From NCBI GenBank assembly GCA_965221985.1, contig OZ244928.1, positions 2,790,001 through 2,854,000 on the forward strand: a stretch of 64,000 nt of DNA. The letters are read 5' to 3'. A program made the translations under genes and the position numbers. The notes beneath the pieces are model-generated. The model worked only from the letters and a program-made list of their open reading frames with translations. It was not told the origin of the DNA and did not search any database. Source of the DNA: J054 sp965221985 (lineage in GTDB: Bacteria > Pseudomonadota > Gammaproteobacteria > Steroidobacterales > GCA-2729495). Numbering within the stretch: the first letter of the stretch is position 1; every line of letters begins with the position of its first letter. Positions 36,358 to 45,437 of the stretch are shown here, piece after piece.

Positions 36358-38330
36358 GAAGTCGTGCACCGCTGACGGCCGGTCGCCTGCAAGCTTCGCT
36401 CAGTCTGCTGAAGAAATTCGACCAGCTGATCGGGTTCGCGCAGCTGGGGCATAGGCGGCAAACTGGCCAGAAAGACTTTGCCATAGCTTTTCGACAAGAT
36501 ACGCGGATCAGCGATCATTACAACGCCAAAATCGTCATAGTCACGAATCAAGCGGCCAACCCCCTGCTTTAATGCCAAGACCGCCTGCGGCAATTGGTGA
36601 TCGCGAAACGGATTACCACCCGCTTTACGCACCGCCGCCAAGCGGGCCGCTAGTAGCGGATCGCCCGGCGAGGCGAATGGCAAGCGATCAATAATCACCA
36701 ATACCAATCCGTGGCCGCGAATATCGACACCTTCCCAGAAGGTCGCAGTACCCAGGAGCACGGCGTTGGGCGCCGCCGCGAACTCTTCCAGTAAACGCGT
36801 GCGCGGCGCACGGCCTTGAACCAACAAGGGAAATTCGAAATCAGGATCCTCTTCCAATAACTGCGCCGCCCTTTGGAGTGCACGATGACTCGTAAACAAC
36901 AGAAACGCGCGGCCCCCGGTTGCCTCTATCAGCGGATAGGCCGCATCTATGACCCGCGCCGTAAAATCATAAGCGGCCGGATCGGGCATATTCGCTGGCA
37001 AGTAAAGCCGGGAGATGCGGCCGTAGTCGAAGGGACTAGGAAATTGCCGCGTGGCCAGTGCCGGCAAACCGAGCCGCTGGGTGAAGTGCCCGAAGTCTTC
37101 GCCCACGGCAAGGGTCGCGGAGGTAAAGATCCACGCGCAATCTTGGCTCTGCAACAGACTGGATAGCTGAGTCGCGGTATCCAGCGGCGTCATATTGACC
37201 GCGAAGGATTTCGTACCGCGCTGTAGCCAGCGCAAACCGTCATCCTCATTGGCCGATAAGATGCGTTCAATGGCGGCGGATACCGCCGATGCACGCTCAC
37301 GACAACGGCGAATACCGACCCAGTCCTCGGCATCGGGCGATAGCAACGTGGCCAGGCCCTCGAATTGCACAGCAAGTTCGGCTAATTGCGCCGGAAAGCC
37401 GTCCGGCACTTCCGACCAAGCCAGACTATTCGATGAAATGGGCAAGCTTCTATTCAGTTCGGCAATTACCGACCCCAGTGCCGCTACTGCCTCAAAAATC
37501 ACCTTATCGCCGAGGCCCGCCTGGTCCAGTTCATCGCGTATATCCTCCAACAAGCCAATGAACTGTCGATGACTGATCCGAATGTTGAAGAATCCCTGGG
37601 CCACGTCGGGAAAATGATGGGCCTCATCCACAATGGCGACTTGGATCCCCGGCAGCAGGCGACCAAAGCCTTCTTCCTTGATGGTCAAATCAGCCATGAG
37701 CAGATGATGATTCACGACCACCACGTCGGCCTCTTTTGCCGCCTGACGCGCTTTAACCACAAAGCAATCATCGAATCGTGGGCAGTCGGCACCCAAGCAG
37801 TTGTCGGCCGTGGAAGTTATGCGCGACCAAATCGGGGAATCCTCGGCAATTCCTGCGAGTTCGGCCACATCACCACTCGCCGTGCCGATGGCCCAATCGC
37901 GGGCGCGATTGAGGTCACCGGCCGCACCCGGGAAATCGGCAGCATGCCCGGCTGCCGAGGCCAGGCGTTGCAAGCACAGATAATTTGCACGGCCCTTCAG
38001 CAACCGAACCGTCGCGGGGCGCCCCAAGGCTCGACTCAGTAGGGGCAAGTCGCGATGAAATAACTGATCTTGTAGGGTTTTTGTGCCCGTGGACACCACG
38101 GCCGATTCGCCCGCTTCCAACAGTGGCACCAAATACGCCAAGGTTTTACCCGTCCCAGTGCCCGCCTCGACGACAAGATTTTCACCCCGACGGATGGCCA
38201 TGGCCACGTCCTCAGCCATGGCCATCTGCTCCGGCCGGGGCGAGAAACTCTCCAACTCATTGGCGAGGGGCCCATCAGCGCCCAATAGATTTTGTAGAGA
38301 TCTGTTCAAGGTAAAACGATCGGCGATCAC
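36354..38330 (-). CDS. yoaA: DinG/XPD-family ATP-dependent DNA helicase (YoaA-like)
   Basis: A superfamily 2 iron-sulfur helicase, 658 residues. It has Walker A VEAGTGTGKTLAYLVPLLEA, DEAH as VDEAHHF, and four cysteines (one in RANYLCLQRL, three in CLGADCPRFDDC) placed to bind a 4Fe-4S cluster. C-terminal motifs are VLLGTATFWEGVDIRGHGLV and QGVGRLIRDYDDFG. YoaA helps replication past damage in E. coli. The start codon is GTG at 38330, and no ATG precedes the conserved N-terminus. It is followed by tsaB with an ATGA overlap and is divergent from pckG. Confidence 0.93.
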   Translation of the reverse strand: MIADRFTLNRSLQNLLGADGPLANELESFSPRPEQMAMAEDVAMAIRRGENLVVEAGTGTGKTLAYLVPLLEAGESAVVSTGTKTLQDQLFHRDLPLLSRALGRPATVRLLKGRANYLCLQRLASAAGHAADFPGAAGDLNRARDWAIGTASGDVAELAGIAEDSPIWSRITSTADNCLGADCPRFDDCFVVKARQAAKEADVVVVNHHLLMADLTIKEEGFGRLLPGIQVAIVDEAHHFPDVAQGFFNIRISHRQFIGLLEDIRDELDQAGLGDKVIFEAVAALGSVIAELNRSLPISSNSLAWSEVPDGFPAQLAELAVQFEGLATLLSPDAEDWVGIRRCRERASAVSAAIERILSANEDDGLRWLQRGTKSFAVNMTPLDTATQLSSLLQSQDCAWIFTSATLAVGEDFGHFTQRLGLPALATRQFPSPFDYGRISRLYLPANMPDPAAYDFTARVIDAAYPLIEATGGRAFLLFTSHRALQRAAQLLEEDPDFEFPLLVQGRAPRTRLLEEFAAAPNAVLLGTATFWEGVDIRGHGLVLVIIDRLPFASPGDPLLAARLAAVRKAGGNPFRDHQLPQAVLALKQGVGRLIRDYDDFGVVMIADPRILSKSYGKVFLASLPPMPQLREPDQLVEFLQQTERSLQATGRQRCTTS

Positions 38331-38434
38331 ACACAGTTGGGGCCTTGGTCACGGCCGGGTGTCGGGGAATTATGCACTTCGACCAACCTGGCGGTAACAA
38401 TGCCCAAAGTCACCACTGAGCTGGGCAGAATGGG

Positions 38435-38462
38435 CTGACCCGCCCATCACCATCTGTATAAT
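38435..38462 (+). promoter_or_regulatory. Sigma-70 promoter upstream of pckG
   Basis: A perfect TATAAT at 38457-38462 is preceded after 16 bp by CTGACC at 38435-38440, four of six matches to the -35 consensus. It points toward pckG, about 90 nt upstream of its ATG, in the divergent gap with the helicase gene. Confidence 0.6.
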
Positions 38463-38552
38463 ACGCTCCCACCACGGGGGCTGGGCTGCCAAAAAAACGT
38501 AAATTCGTAGCCATACTCCCTATCAATCAGCAAATCTCAATCGAGGATTCGA

Positions 38553-40298
38553 ATGACCACGAGCAATAAGGCTCTCCAGCAATGGATTGACGAAGTAACT
38601 GCATTAGCGCGCCCGGCCAAAATTCACTGGTGTGACGGCAGCGACGCCGAGTATGACAAGCTGGTTGCTGAAATGTTGGCGTCAGGTGATCTATCGAAGC
38701 TGAACGAAGAAAGCTACCCGAATTGCTACCTGCATCGCTCCGACCCCACCGACGTCGCGCGGGTGGAGCACCTAACTTTCGTCTGCACCGAAAATGAAGC
38801 TGACGTGGGGCCGAATAACAATTGGCAGGCACCGCAACAGGCCCATGAACACATGGATGCACTTTTTTCCGGTTGCATGGAGGAACGGACCCTTTATGTG
38901 ATCCCCTACTGCATGGGGCCGGTGGATTCGCCCTATTCGCGCTGTGGTGTAGAAATAACCGACAGCGCTTATGTCGCTATCAACATGAAGCTAATGACCC
39001 GCATGGGCACCTCCGCACTGAAGAGAATTGAACGCGAAGGCAAGTTTGTGCGCGGTTTGCATTCCACGGGTGATTTGGATCCTGATCGGCGATTCATCAT
39101 GCACTTCCCCGACGAGCTGCTGATTCAGAGTTTTGGCTCGGGCTACGGTGGCAACGCCTTATTGGGTAAAAAGTGTCATGCCCTAAGAATTGCGAGCTGG
39201 CAAGCTTCTAAAGAGGGTTGGCTAGCCGAGCACATGCTTATCGTGGAAATTGAAAGTCCGCAAGGAGAAAAACATTATCTCGCGGCCGCTTTCCCATCGG
39301 CCTGTGGCAAAACCAACCTGGCCATGCTCATTCCGCCGGAATCTCACACCGGCTGGAAAGTCCGCACCATCGGCGACGATATCGCTTGGTTGCATTTAGA
39401 TGACCAAGGACAGTTACGCGCGATTAATCCTGAAGCGGGCTACTTTGGCGTGGTACCCGGCACAAACGCCAAGACTAACCGCAATGCCTTCGACATGATC
39501 AAGCACGACGCCATTTTCACCAATGTGGCCGTGACGGAAAATAACGAGCCCTGGTGGGAAGACAAAGGCGAACAAGAACCGGCCATCGACTGGAAAGGCC
39601 AGGCCTATAAGCCCGGTAATGGACCCGCGGCGCATCCTAATTCGAGGTTTACCGTGGCTGCCCGGCAAAATCCCGAATACTCACCGTTAGCGGACGATCC
39701 CGCCGGAGTACCGATTAGCGCCATTATTTTCGGCGGACGACGTGCCGGCTTGGCACCACTGGTCTATGAAGCTAAAGACTGGCAGCACGGCGTGCTCGTC
39801 GGCGCCGGCGTTGCCTCCGAAACCACGGCTGCCGCAACGGGCGCGGTGGGCGTGACACGCCGCGACCCAATGGCCATGAAACCTTTCTGCGGTTATAACT
39901 TCGCTGACTATTGGAGCCATTGGCTGAGTTTCGCCGACCGAGCAAAAACACTTCCCAAGGTGTTTCACGTCAACTGGTTCCGGCAGGATGAGAATGGCCG
40001 CTTCATGTGGCCGGGCTTTGGCGAGAACCTGAGAGTCTTGCGATGGATTATCGACCGTTGCGAAAACCGTGTCAGCGCCCGCGAAACTGCTGTTGGCTAT
40101 CTCCCCGAATCCGCTGACATCGATACTGCGGGGCTAGACCTAGATGCGCAGACCTTGGACGCATTGTTGGCCGTAGATCCAGTCGCCTGGCGGGATGAGA
40201 TGACCACGATCAGCGAGTATTTTGATGAATACGGGGATCGCTTGCCGAATGCTCTACGTCAGCAGCATCAGCAGATTGTGTCGGCCTTAGGTTCCTAG
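38553..40298 (+). CDS. pckG: Phosphoenolpyruvate carboxykinase (GTP)
   Basis: Converts oxaloacetate plus GTP to phosphoenolpyruvate, CO2 and GDP in gluconeogenesis. The 581-residue protein shows IQSFGSGYGGNALLGKKCHA, the kinase P-loop FPSACGKTNLAML with the reactive Cys, NPEAGYFGVVPGTN, and GVTRRDPMAMKPFCGYNFAD. This is the GTP-type enzyme; many gammaproteobacteria use the unrelated ATP-type PckA. GAGGA precedes the ATG by 5 nt. A promoter is visible at 38435-38462. Transcribed alone. Confidence 0.97.
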   Translation: MTTSNKALQQWIDEVTALARPAKIHWCDGSDAEYDKLVAEMLASGDLSKLNEESYPNCYLHRSDPTDVARVEHLTFVCTENEADVGPNNNWQAPQQAHEHMDALFSGCMEERTLYVIPYCMGPVDSPYSRCGVEITDSAYVAINMKLMTRMGTSALKRIEREGKFVRGLHSTGDLDPDRRFIMHFPDELLIQSFGSGYGGNALLGKKCHALRIASWQASKEGWLAEHMLIVEIESPQGEKHYLAAAFPSACGKTNLAMLIPPESHTGWKVRTIGDDIAWLHLDDQGQLRAINPEAGYFGVVPGTNAKTNRNAFDMIKHDAIFTNVAVTENNEPWWEDKGEQEPAIDWKGQAYKPGNGPAAHPNSRFTVAARQNPEYSPLADDPAGVPISAIIFGGRRAGLAPLVYEAKDWQHGVLVGAGVASETTAAATGAVGVTRRDPMAMKPFCGYNFADYWSHWLSFADRAKTLPKVFHVNWFRQDENGRFMWPGFGENLRVLRWIIDRCENRVSARETAVGYLPESADIDTAGLDLDAQTLDALLAVDPVAWRDEMTTISEYFDEYGDRLPNALRQQHQQIVSALGS

Positions 40299-40357
40299 GC
40301 CAACCGGAACGGGCACGCTCTGTGCCGGAAGCCGAGCGCTGACTTCAGGTTCCTCGT

Positions 40358-41266
40358 CTAGGTCTCGAATCGATATTCGATGGCCAAGGGTGCGCCGCGG
40401 GGCGCAACGCGACCTAGGCTGATCACACCGCTTCCGGATAATTCCGTACTGTCGCGACGTACGTAAATCTCTTCGCCATCGTCACGCTGCACAAAACTGC
40501 CATTGGTGCTTTCATCCACCAACAAGAAACGGTTGCGCACCAGTTCAACGCGAGCGTGTATGCGGGAAATCAAACTGCCCTTCACCACCAAGTCGTTTTC
40601 ATCCGCCCGCCCCATGGTGGCGTTGGTTAAACCCCCGGGGGCAACCACTATTTGTGCATCCTTGTAACTGAGGTGCAGCCGCCGGGGAGCTTCCTTGCGC
40701 CTTGCGCTGGCTTGACCCACCGCCGGCAGCATGCTGGTCGCTTCTTCTGGCTGCCACAGCACTTCAAATACCGCGACTTCGTCACTCCGACCGCGCACGG
40801 CCGCGAAATCTATCTGCCTAACAAGGCTTTTCCATTCGCCGCTGAGCTGTTCAACGGTTACGGCCGTGGTCAGGATTTGGCCGGCCTTGGCCTGGGAGGT
40901 CATGCGATTCGCCGTGTGCACCGCAGCCCCGAAAATATCTCGGTCTTGCACGGCAACGGGACCGAAGTGACAGCCGATACGAATAGCAACTTGCCGCTCG
41001 CCGTTGCCGATTTCCGGATTATTAGTAATGCGCTTCTGCATCTGACTGGATGCGTTCATTGCGTCATCGGCCGAGGGAAAGGTCGACATCACTTCGTCCC
41101 CCATGGTCTTGATGACCGTGCCACCGAAAGACTCGGTGGATTCCTTCATCACCTCCAGGCAGGCTTGGACGGTCTCGCGCGCGCGATCGTCGCCTAGGGC
41201 TTCATACAGCTGGGTGCTGCCGACCACATCGGCAAAGACGATGGTGACTTGCTGGTCGTCGCTCAC
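40358..41266 (-). CDS. Class III adenylate/guanylate cyclase domain fused to an FHA domain
   Basis: A 302-residue soluble protein. Residues about 5-170 are a class III nucleotide cyclase: the metal-binding Asp13 in IVFADVVGSTQL, Asp57 in KTMGDEVMSTF, and VHTANRMTSQAKAGQI with the expected Asn and Arg. Residues about 205-300 are an FHA domain (GRADENDLVV, ISRIHARVEL, STNGSFV), which binds phosphothreonine peptides. It probably makes a cyclic nucleotide at a site chosen by protein phosphorylation. I cannot tell ATP from GTP specificity. The start is GTG at 41266 with GAGGG nearby. No Ser/Thr kinase is in the window. Confidence 0.88.
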   Translation of the reverse strand: MSDDQQVTIVFADVVGSTQLYEALGDDRARETVQACLEVMKESTESFGGTVIKTMGDEVMSTFPSADDAMNASSQMQKRITNNPEIGNGERQVAIRIGCHFGPVAVQDRDIFGAAVHTANRMTSQAKAGQILTTAVTVEQLSGEWKSLVRQIDFAAVRGRSDEVAVFEVLWQPEEATSMLPAVGQASARRKEAPRRLHLSYKDAQIVVAPGGLTNATMGRADENDLVVKGSLISRIHARVELVRNRFLLVDESTNGSFVQRDDGEEIYVRRDSTELSGSGVISLGRVAPRGAPLAIEYRFET

Positions 41267-41356
41267 CGCGGCCCTCGGAGATGGATTGGAATATGTAAAA
41301 CCACGAAATGATTATACGGTACAGAATCGGTCCGGAACTACTTGATTCGCCTTACC

Positions 41357-42202
41357 TTATTGTTCCGCCGTGATGTAGACAATCCAGCCAGCATCCGCTT
41401 CGCCCTTTTCGTCGGGTGTGAACACGCCATCACCCTCACCGTCATCGTCGGTGCCTTCCCAATAGACCGTAACTTTGCCAAAACCGGCTTCCTGAAGAAT
41501 TTCTCGAATCTCCGGCAGGGTCCAGAGTCGCCAATCGTAGCTAAAGGCCTTCTTCAGCCGCGAACCATCGGGAAACTTGAAGTGAATGTGACACAACAAC
41601 TCGCCTGTTACCGGATAGTAGCGGGCCTGATCCCAAACATAAGTGAAACCGTCATTCTTGGTCTTTTCCTTCATCTCCTCAAAGGCCTCATAGCCCCCGA
41701 ATGCATCCAGAAAAAAAATGCCGTTGGGCTTCAGCGCAGCCCGGGCTTGGCGGAAGTACTCCCGCAGCGCGTCCCGAGTCTTGAAAAGGTAGTAGCTAAA
41801 GTTGAAGGCCCCCACAACATCGACGGCATCGCTCTTCGCCGTTAGCACGTCGGATTCGATCAATTGGATTCGGCTACGCTGCTCGTCGGTCAGTCGACCA
41901 AGTCGATGCGTACGGCCCCAGGCCAGCACATTAGGGTCGATATCGACCCCGATGGCCTTGTGGGCTGGACTCTGCCCCACCCATTGGCAAGCCGCGCTGG
42001 CCGTACCGCAAAAATCCTCCCTAAAGCTAAGTGGCGCATAACCGCGTAACTCATTAAAAGTATTGGTTATAAACTCGCACTCTTCCTCGACGTTTTGCAC
42101 CGACTCTTCATAGAGTTCGTGAGGATCAGCCAGTTCGGCCAGGGTGGGCGCTGTTTTTGCAGCCACAAGTCTTAATTCATCTTTACTGACAGCCAAAACC
42201 AT
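41357..42202 (-). CDS. Class I SAM-dependent methyltransferase, substrate unknown
   Basis: A 281-residue methyltransferase. The SAM site is degenerate motif I in FREDFCGTASAACQWV (about 59-74), with an acidic residue in AIGVDIDPNVLAWG and FNFSYYLFKTRDALREYF. This family often lies near metabolic genes and has no settled role. The C-terminus is Asp/Glu-rich (EGTDDDGEGDGVFTPDEKGE). It is followed 50 bp later, read leftward, by a 100-bp gap before the dusA end. No operon partner explains the substrate. Confidence 0.8.
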   Translation of the reverse strand: MVLAVSKDELRLVAAKTAPTLAELADPHELYEESVQNVEEECEFITNTFNELRGYAPLSFREDFCGTASAACQWVGQSPAHKAIGVDIDPNVLAWGRTHRLGRLTDEQRSRIQLIESDVLTAKSDAVDVVGAFNFSYYLFKTRDALREYFRQARAALKPNGIFFLDAFGGYEAFEEMKEKTKNDGFTYVWDQARYYPVTGELLCHIHFKFPDGSRLKKAFSYDWRLWTLPEIREILQEAGFGKVTVYWEGTDDDGEGDGVFTPDEKGEADAGWIVYITAEQ

Positions 42203-42304
42203 TCCTTTTTAATGTAAGAGCTAACAATCCAGTCACGAGCCGACACAAACGAATCAGCTGTGACCACAACGGCGTGCGAAGTGTCCCTTAAGGCGCGCCG
42301 AGCA

Positions 42305-43306
42305 TCAAGCCGCTTGATCGAATACCGACAATGATTCCACGAATATCTCGGGACCCGCCCCGCGTCGGCGTGCCGCCTCGGCGATATATCGGCGCCACTT
42401 AGCGGCGCCAGCTTGCCCCGCATACAAGCCCGAAACATGACGCGCAATATTGGTCAATCGGCCGCCATTCGCCAATCGCGCACGCGCATAGTTGCACAGC
42501 TTCTTGAGGACGTCAGCCCTGGATGGAATACCCTTGGCAAAGCCCCCCAAAAACTCGGTTTGCAACTGCGTCAGAAAATAAGGGTCCTTGTAGGCTTTGC
42601 GCCCGATCATCACGCCGTCTAGCCGCGACAGTTGATCGCGCGCATCCTGGATGGTTTCGATACCACCGTTGACCACGATCTCTAGCTGTGGAAATTCTTT
42701 TTTGAGTTGCCAAACGCGTTCGTAGTTCAATGGCGGAATTGAGCGATTCTGTTTCGGACTCAGGCCCGACAAGATTGCTTTGCGCGCGTGAATGATGAAT
42801 CGCTTGCAGCCGGCATCGGCCACAAGCCGAATAAAGTTAAAGAGGAAATCACAGTCATCCCGATCATCGATACCGATACGCGTCTTGACCGTGACCAGCT
42901 TGGTCCATTCGCTGGCAATGCCGTGGACACAATCCGCCACCAGCGCAGGCTCGGCCATGAGACAGGCCCCGAAGCGCCCAGACTGGACACGATCGCTGGG
43001 ACAGCCCACGTTCAAATTAATCTCATCATAGGCCCAGTGGTTTGAGACAATTTTGGCCGCGGCCGCCAATTCAGCCGGCACGCTGCCACCTAGTTGCAAG
43101 GCCAAGGGGCGTTCTGCAAGGTCAAAGCCCAAAAGGCGGTCCGCTGGCCCATGCAGCAAAGCGGCAGCGGTAATCATCTCCGTATACAGGCGAATATCAG
43201 GGCTGCATAAACGCAAGAAATAGCGGCAATCGCGATCCGTCCAGTCCATCATGGGCGCGACGGACAGCAGCTTTTCAGACGATACTGTCTGTGGCTCGGC
43301 GGGCAT
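42305..43306 (-). CDS. dusA: tRNA-dihydrouridine(20/20a) synthase DusA
   Basis: FMN enzyme that reduces uridine to dihydrouridine at positions 20/20a of the tRNA D-loop. The 333 residues include LSVAPMMDWTDRDCRYFLRL at the N-terminus, LQLGGSVPAELA, the catalytic Cys in INLNVGCPSDRVQSGRFGAC, and VKTRIGIDDRDDCDFLFNF, diagnostic of DusA. The ATG overlaps the stop of the upstream carboxylate-amine ligase (TAATG), so the two are probably cotranscribed. Confidence 0.95.
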   Translation of the reverse strand: MPAEPQTVSSEKLLSVAPMMDWTDRDCRYFLRLCSPDIRLYTEMITAAALLHGPADRLLGFDLAERPLALQLGGSVPAELAAAAKIVSNHWAYDEINLNVGCPSDRVQSGRFGACLMAEPALVADCVHGIASEWTKLVTVKTRIGIDDRDDCDFLFNFIRLVADAGCKRFIIHARKAILSGLSPKQNRSIPPLNYERVWQLKKEFPQLEIVVNGGIETIQDARDQLSRLDGVMIGRKAYKDPYFLTQLQTEFLGGFAKGIPSRADVLKKLCNYARARLANGGRLTNIARHVSGLYAGQAGAAKWRRYIAEAARRRGAGPEIFVESLSVFDQAA

Positions 43307-44454
43307 TAAACGTTTCGCATGGTTTCGCCGATCAAGAACTCGACAATTTTATTTAGAGCTTGCTGCCGGTCCGCGCCTGCTAGTCGCGCTTTTTCGTACA
43401 CAGCCACCTGCCGGTGCGCACTGGTACCATTAGCCAATATGTCGCTAATTCCGGCCAGTTCTTCGACACAGCCCAAGGCTTTAGCATCCTCGGCCACCAA
43501 CTCCTGCATCTCCCCAAGCAAATCAGGGACGGGAACGATGACGCCCTTGGCCAGATCGAGTAATCCTTCGTCCATACCGTAGCGCATCGCTCTCCAGCGA
43601 TTCTCGTTCAAAAGCATGGTGTTATACCGTCGCCAGCGTTGGTTGTTTATTCGCAGCCGATACAGACTACGCAACAGACAGACCGTCAAGGCAGCTAGGC
43701 TGACCGCGTGATCCAAGCGCGTGCACACGTCGAAAATTCGCAATTCCAGCGTTGGGTAGCGCGCACTGGGTCGTAAGTCCCACCAGATTTTGGTTGCATC
43801 CTCTAGTAAACCTGCTTTTATGAGCACATCCACATGGCGTTGGTACTCGGCGAAGCTCTCGAATTCCGCGGGTAGGCCCGTGCGGGGTAGCGAGTCGAAG
43901 ATGGTGAGACGATAAGATCGCAAACCGGTGTTGATCTCTTCCCAAAAAGGCGACGACGTACTCAGTGCTAATAAGTGCGGCAGGAAATACCGCAACTGGC
44001 TCATTAGATCTATCCGCAACTCATCGTCTTCAATCCCTACGTGAACATGCATACCGCATATCAGCAAGCGCCGGGCGGTCGCCTGCATCTCCCGCGATAA
44101 ATCGCTGTAGCGCTGAGCCGGCGAGTGTTGCTGTTCGCTCCAGCGCGCGAAGGGATGCGTGGAAGCAGCAATGGGCGCCAGGCCCTCCCTGCCGGCGATA
44201 TCGGCCACAACCTGCCGTAAATTCTTCAAATCGGCGGCAACTTCACGGGGATTGGCGCAGACCTTGGTACCCACTTCGATTTGCGAGCGAAGGAACTCGG
44301 GTGAAATTCGCGCACCCATTTGTCGCTGGCACTCTTCCATAATGGTTTTAGGTGGATCGTTCACTAGATCCAGGTTGCCCTTATCCACCAGCAGGTACTC
44401 TTCCTCAACACCGAGGCTAAAACTAGGCTCCTTGCCGAAGTGCTGACTAGCCAC
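43306..44454 (-). CDS. GCS2-family carboxylate-amine ligase (YbdK-like)
   Basis: A 382-residue ATP-dependent ligase of the glutamate-cysteine ligase 2 family. It has SLGVEEEYLLVDKGNLDL at the N-terminus with metal-binding Glu residues, CGMHVHVGIEDDELRIDLMS, WWDLRPSARYPTLELRIFDV and ENRWRAMRYGMDEGLLD. Members form an amide on the gamma-carboxyl of glutamate; YbdK shows weak glutamate-cysteine ligase activity. The natural acceptor is unknown. It overlaps the N-formylglutamate amidohydrolase-like gene by 8 bp upstream and dusA downstream. The first pair recurs in many genomes and may form one short pathway. Confidence 0.87.
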   Translation of the reverse strand: MASQHFGKEPSFSLGVEEEYLLVDKGNLDLVNDPPKTIMEECQRQMGARISPEFLRSQIEVGTKVCANPREVAADLKNLRQVVADIAGREGLAPIAASTHPFARWSEQQHSPAQRYSDLSREMQATARRLLICGMHVHVGIEDDELRIDLMSQLRYFLPHLLALSTSSPFWEEINTGLRSYRLTIFDSLPRTGLPAEFESFAEYQRHVDVLIKAGLLEDATKIWWDLRPSARYPTLELRIFDVCTRLDHAVSLAALTVCLLRSLYRLRINNQRWRRYNTMLLNENRWRAMRYGMDEGLLDLAKGVIVPVPDLLGEMQELVAEDAKALGCVEELAGISDILANGTSAHRQVAVYEKARLAGADRQQALNKIVEFLIGETMRNV

Positions 44455-45361
44455 AGCGCGCGGTTCCTGACCAGTGCACGTATAAGTTCGAGTCGCTGAG
44501 AATGGGCCGCAATAGGCTGGCTAAGCGTTCGCTCCATTCGCGAATACCCGCGGCCGTGGCGATTAGGTCTTGGCGTACCTCAATGGATACGTTTGGCAGT
44601 CCCTCCCCTTCAGCATGATGATCCACCGTGAAATCGGCGGGATGTTTGCCTGAGTAGGGTTGGTTGTCACCCACGCACAAGCTAGTGTCTGCACGTAAGC
44701 CCCGTAACAGAGGCACGGCGATCCTGGGATCTTGATCCCAAAGCACACCAGCATGCCAAGGGCGCATTTTGCCTTCATACACAGGTGTAAAACTATGTAT
44801 CGACAGCAAAGCAGGCGCTGGCGCAAAAGATTCCAGGGCCGTCAGCTCCGCACGAATCCGATGATGGTAGGGCCAGTAGATCGATTCGGCCCGAAGCTGC
44901 CGGTCCTCGGTCGTCAAATTCTGATTTCCCGGTATTTCCCAACCATCGCTTTGCATGGGAAATGCGCTAGCGTCATCTAGCCGGCGATTGCAGTCCACCA
45001 CCAGGCGCGAATAGGTCGTTTGCAGCGCGGGCAAGCTCAGGCTCTGACTCAGCTCGCTACACAGCTCGGCGGCACCAAGATCCAAGGCGACGTGCTCCGT
45101 CATGGCGGATAGCGGTAAACCCAGGGTACCCAAGCCAGACGGTATGCGCGCTGAAGCATGGTCACAGACCAGTAGCGCCGGATAGCCCGTCGTTTGACTA
45201 AGGCGCGTCCAAGGCGCCGGCTCATCCGCGGCCAACAGCCCGCCGAGTTCAGGAGGTGAATCGATATCCATGGATTTTGAAGCAAGCCCTTCGTTTGAAC
45301 ATGTTCGCGGTCCTGGCCACGCCAGGTCAAGGGCCTGGCAATTCATCGGGCAGTGAACCAC
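44447..45361 (-). CDS. N-formylglutamate amidohydrolase-like protein
   Basis: Member of the N-formylglutamate amidohydrolase family (HutG-type zinc hydrolases). Visible motifs are PALLVCDHASARIPSGLG, HVALDLGAAELCSEL, TYSRLVVDCNRRLDD, SIHSFTPVYEGKMRPW and DHHAEGEGLPNVSIEVRQDL. The true start may be the ATG at 45271 (MDIDSPPELGG), since the first 30 residues look uncoded and Cys-rich; neither start has a clear ribosome site. No other histidine-degradation genes are near. It overlaps the carboxylate-amine ligase gene by 8 bp, so a role in hydrolysing a glutamyl compound is more likely than histidine use. Confidence 0.85.
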   Translation of the reverse strand: MVHCPMNCQALDLAWPGPRTCSNEGLASKSMDIDSPPELGGLLAADEPAPWTRLSQTTGYPALLVCDHASARIPSGLGTLGLPLSAMTEHVALDLGAAELCSELSQSLSLPALQTTYSRLVVDCNRRLDDASAFPMQSDGWEIPGNQNLTTEDRQLRAESIYWPYHHRIRAELTALESFAPAPALLSIHSFTPVYEGKMRPWHAGVLWDQDPRIAVPLLRGLRADTSLCVGDNQPYSGKHPADFTVDHHAEGEGLPNVSIEVRQDLIATAAGIREWSERLASLLRPILSDSNLYVHWSGTARCG

Positions 45362-45437
45362 GCCTTGGAAATGGGCCTAGGCATTGGTTAAGGTCGCCCA
45401 GGATTTGGTAAGGGCAGTGTAAAGGGCTCTGGGCATC

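Noticed and set aside
40304..40327. Terminator hairpin after pckG (GGCAC/GTGCC)
   Set aside because: The stem is only 5 bp and no T-tract follows on either strand.
44447..45361. Part of a histidine utilisation (hut) operon, because of the N-formylglutamate amidohydrolase family
   Set aside because: No hutH, hutU, hutI or hutC lies nearby and the gene is coupled to a carboxylate-amine ligase instead.
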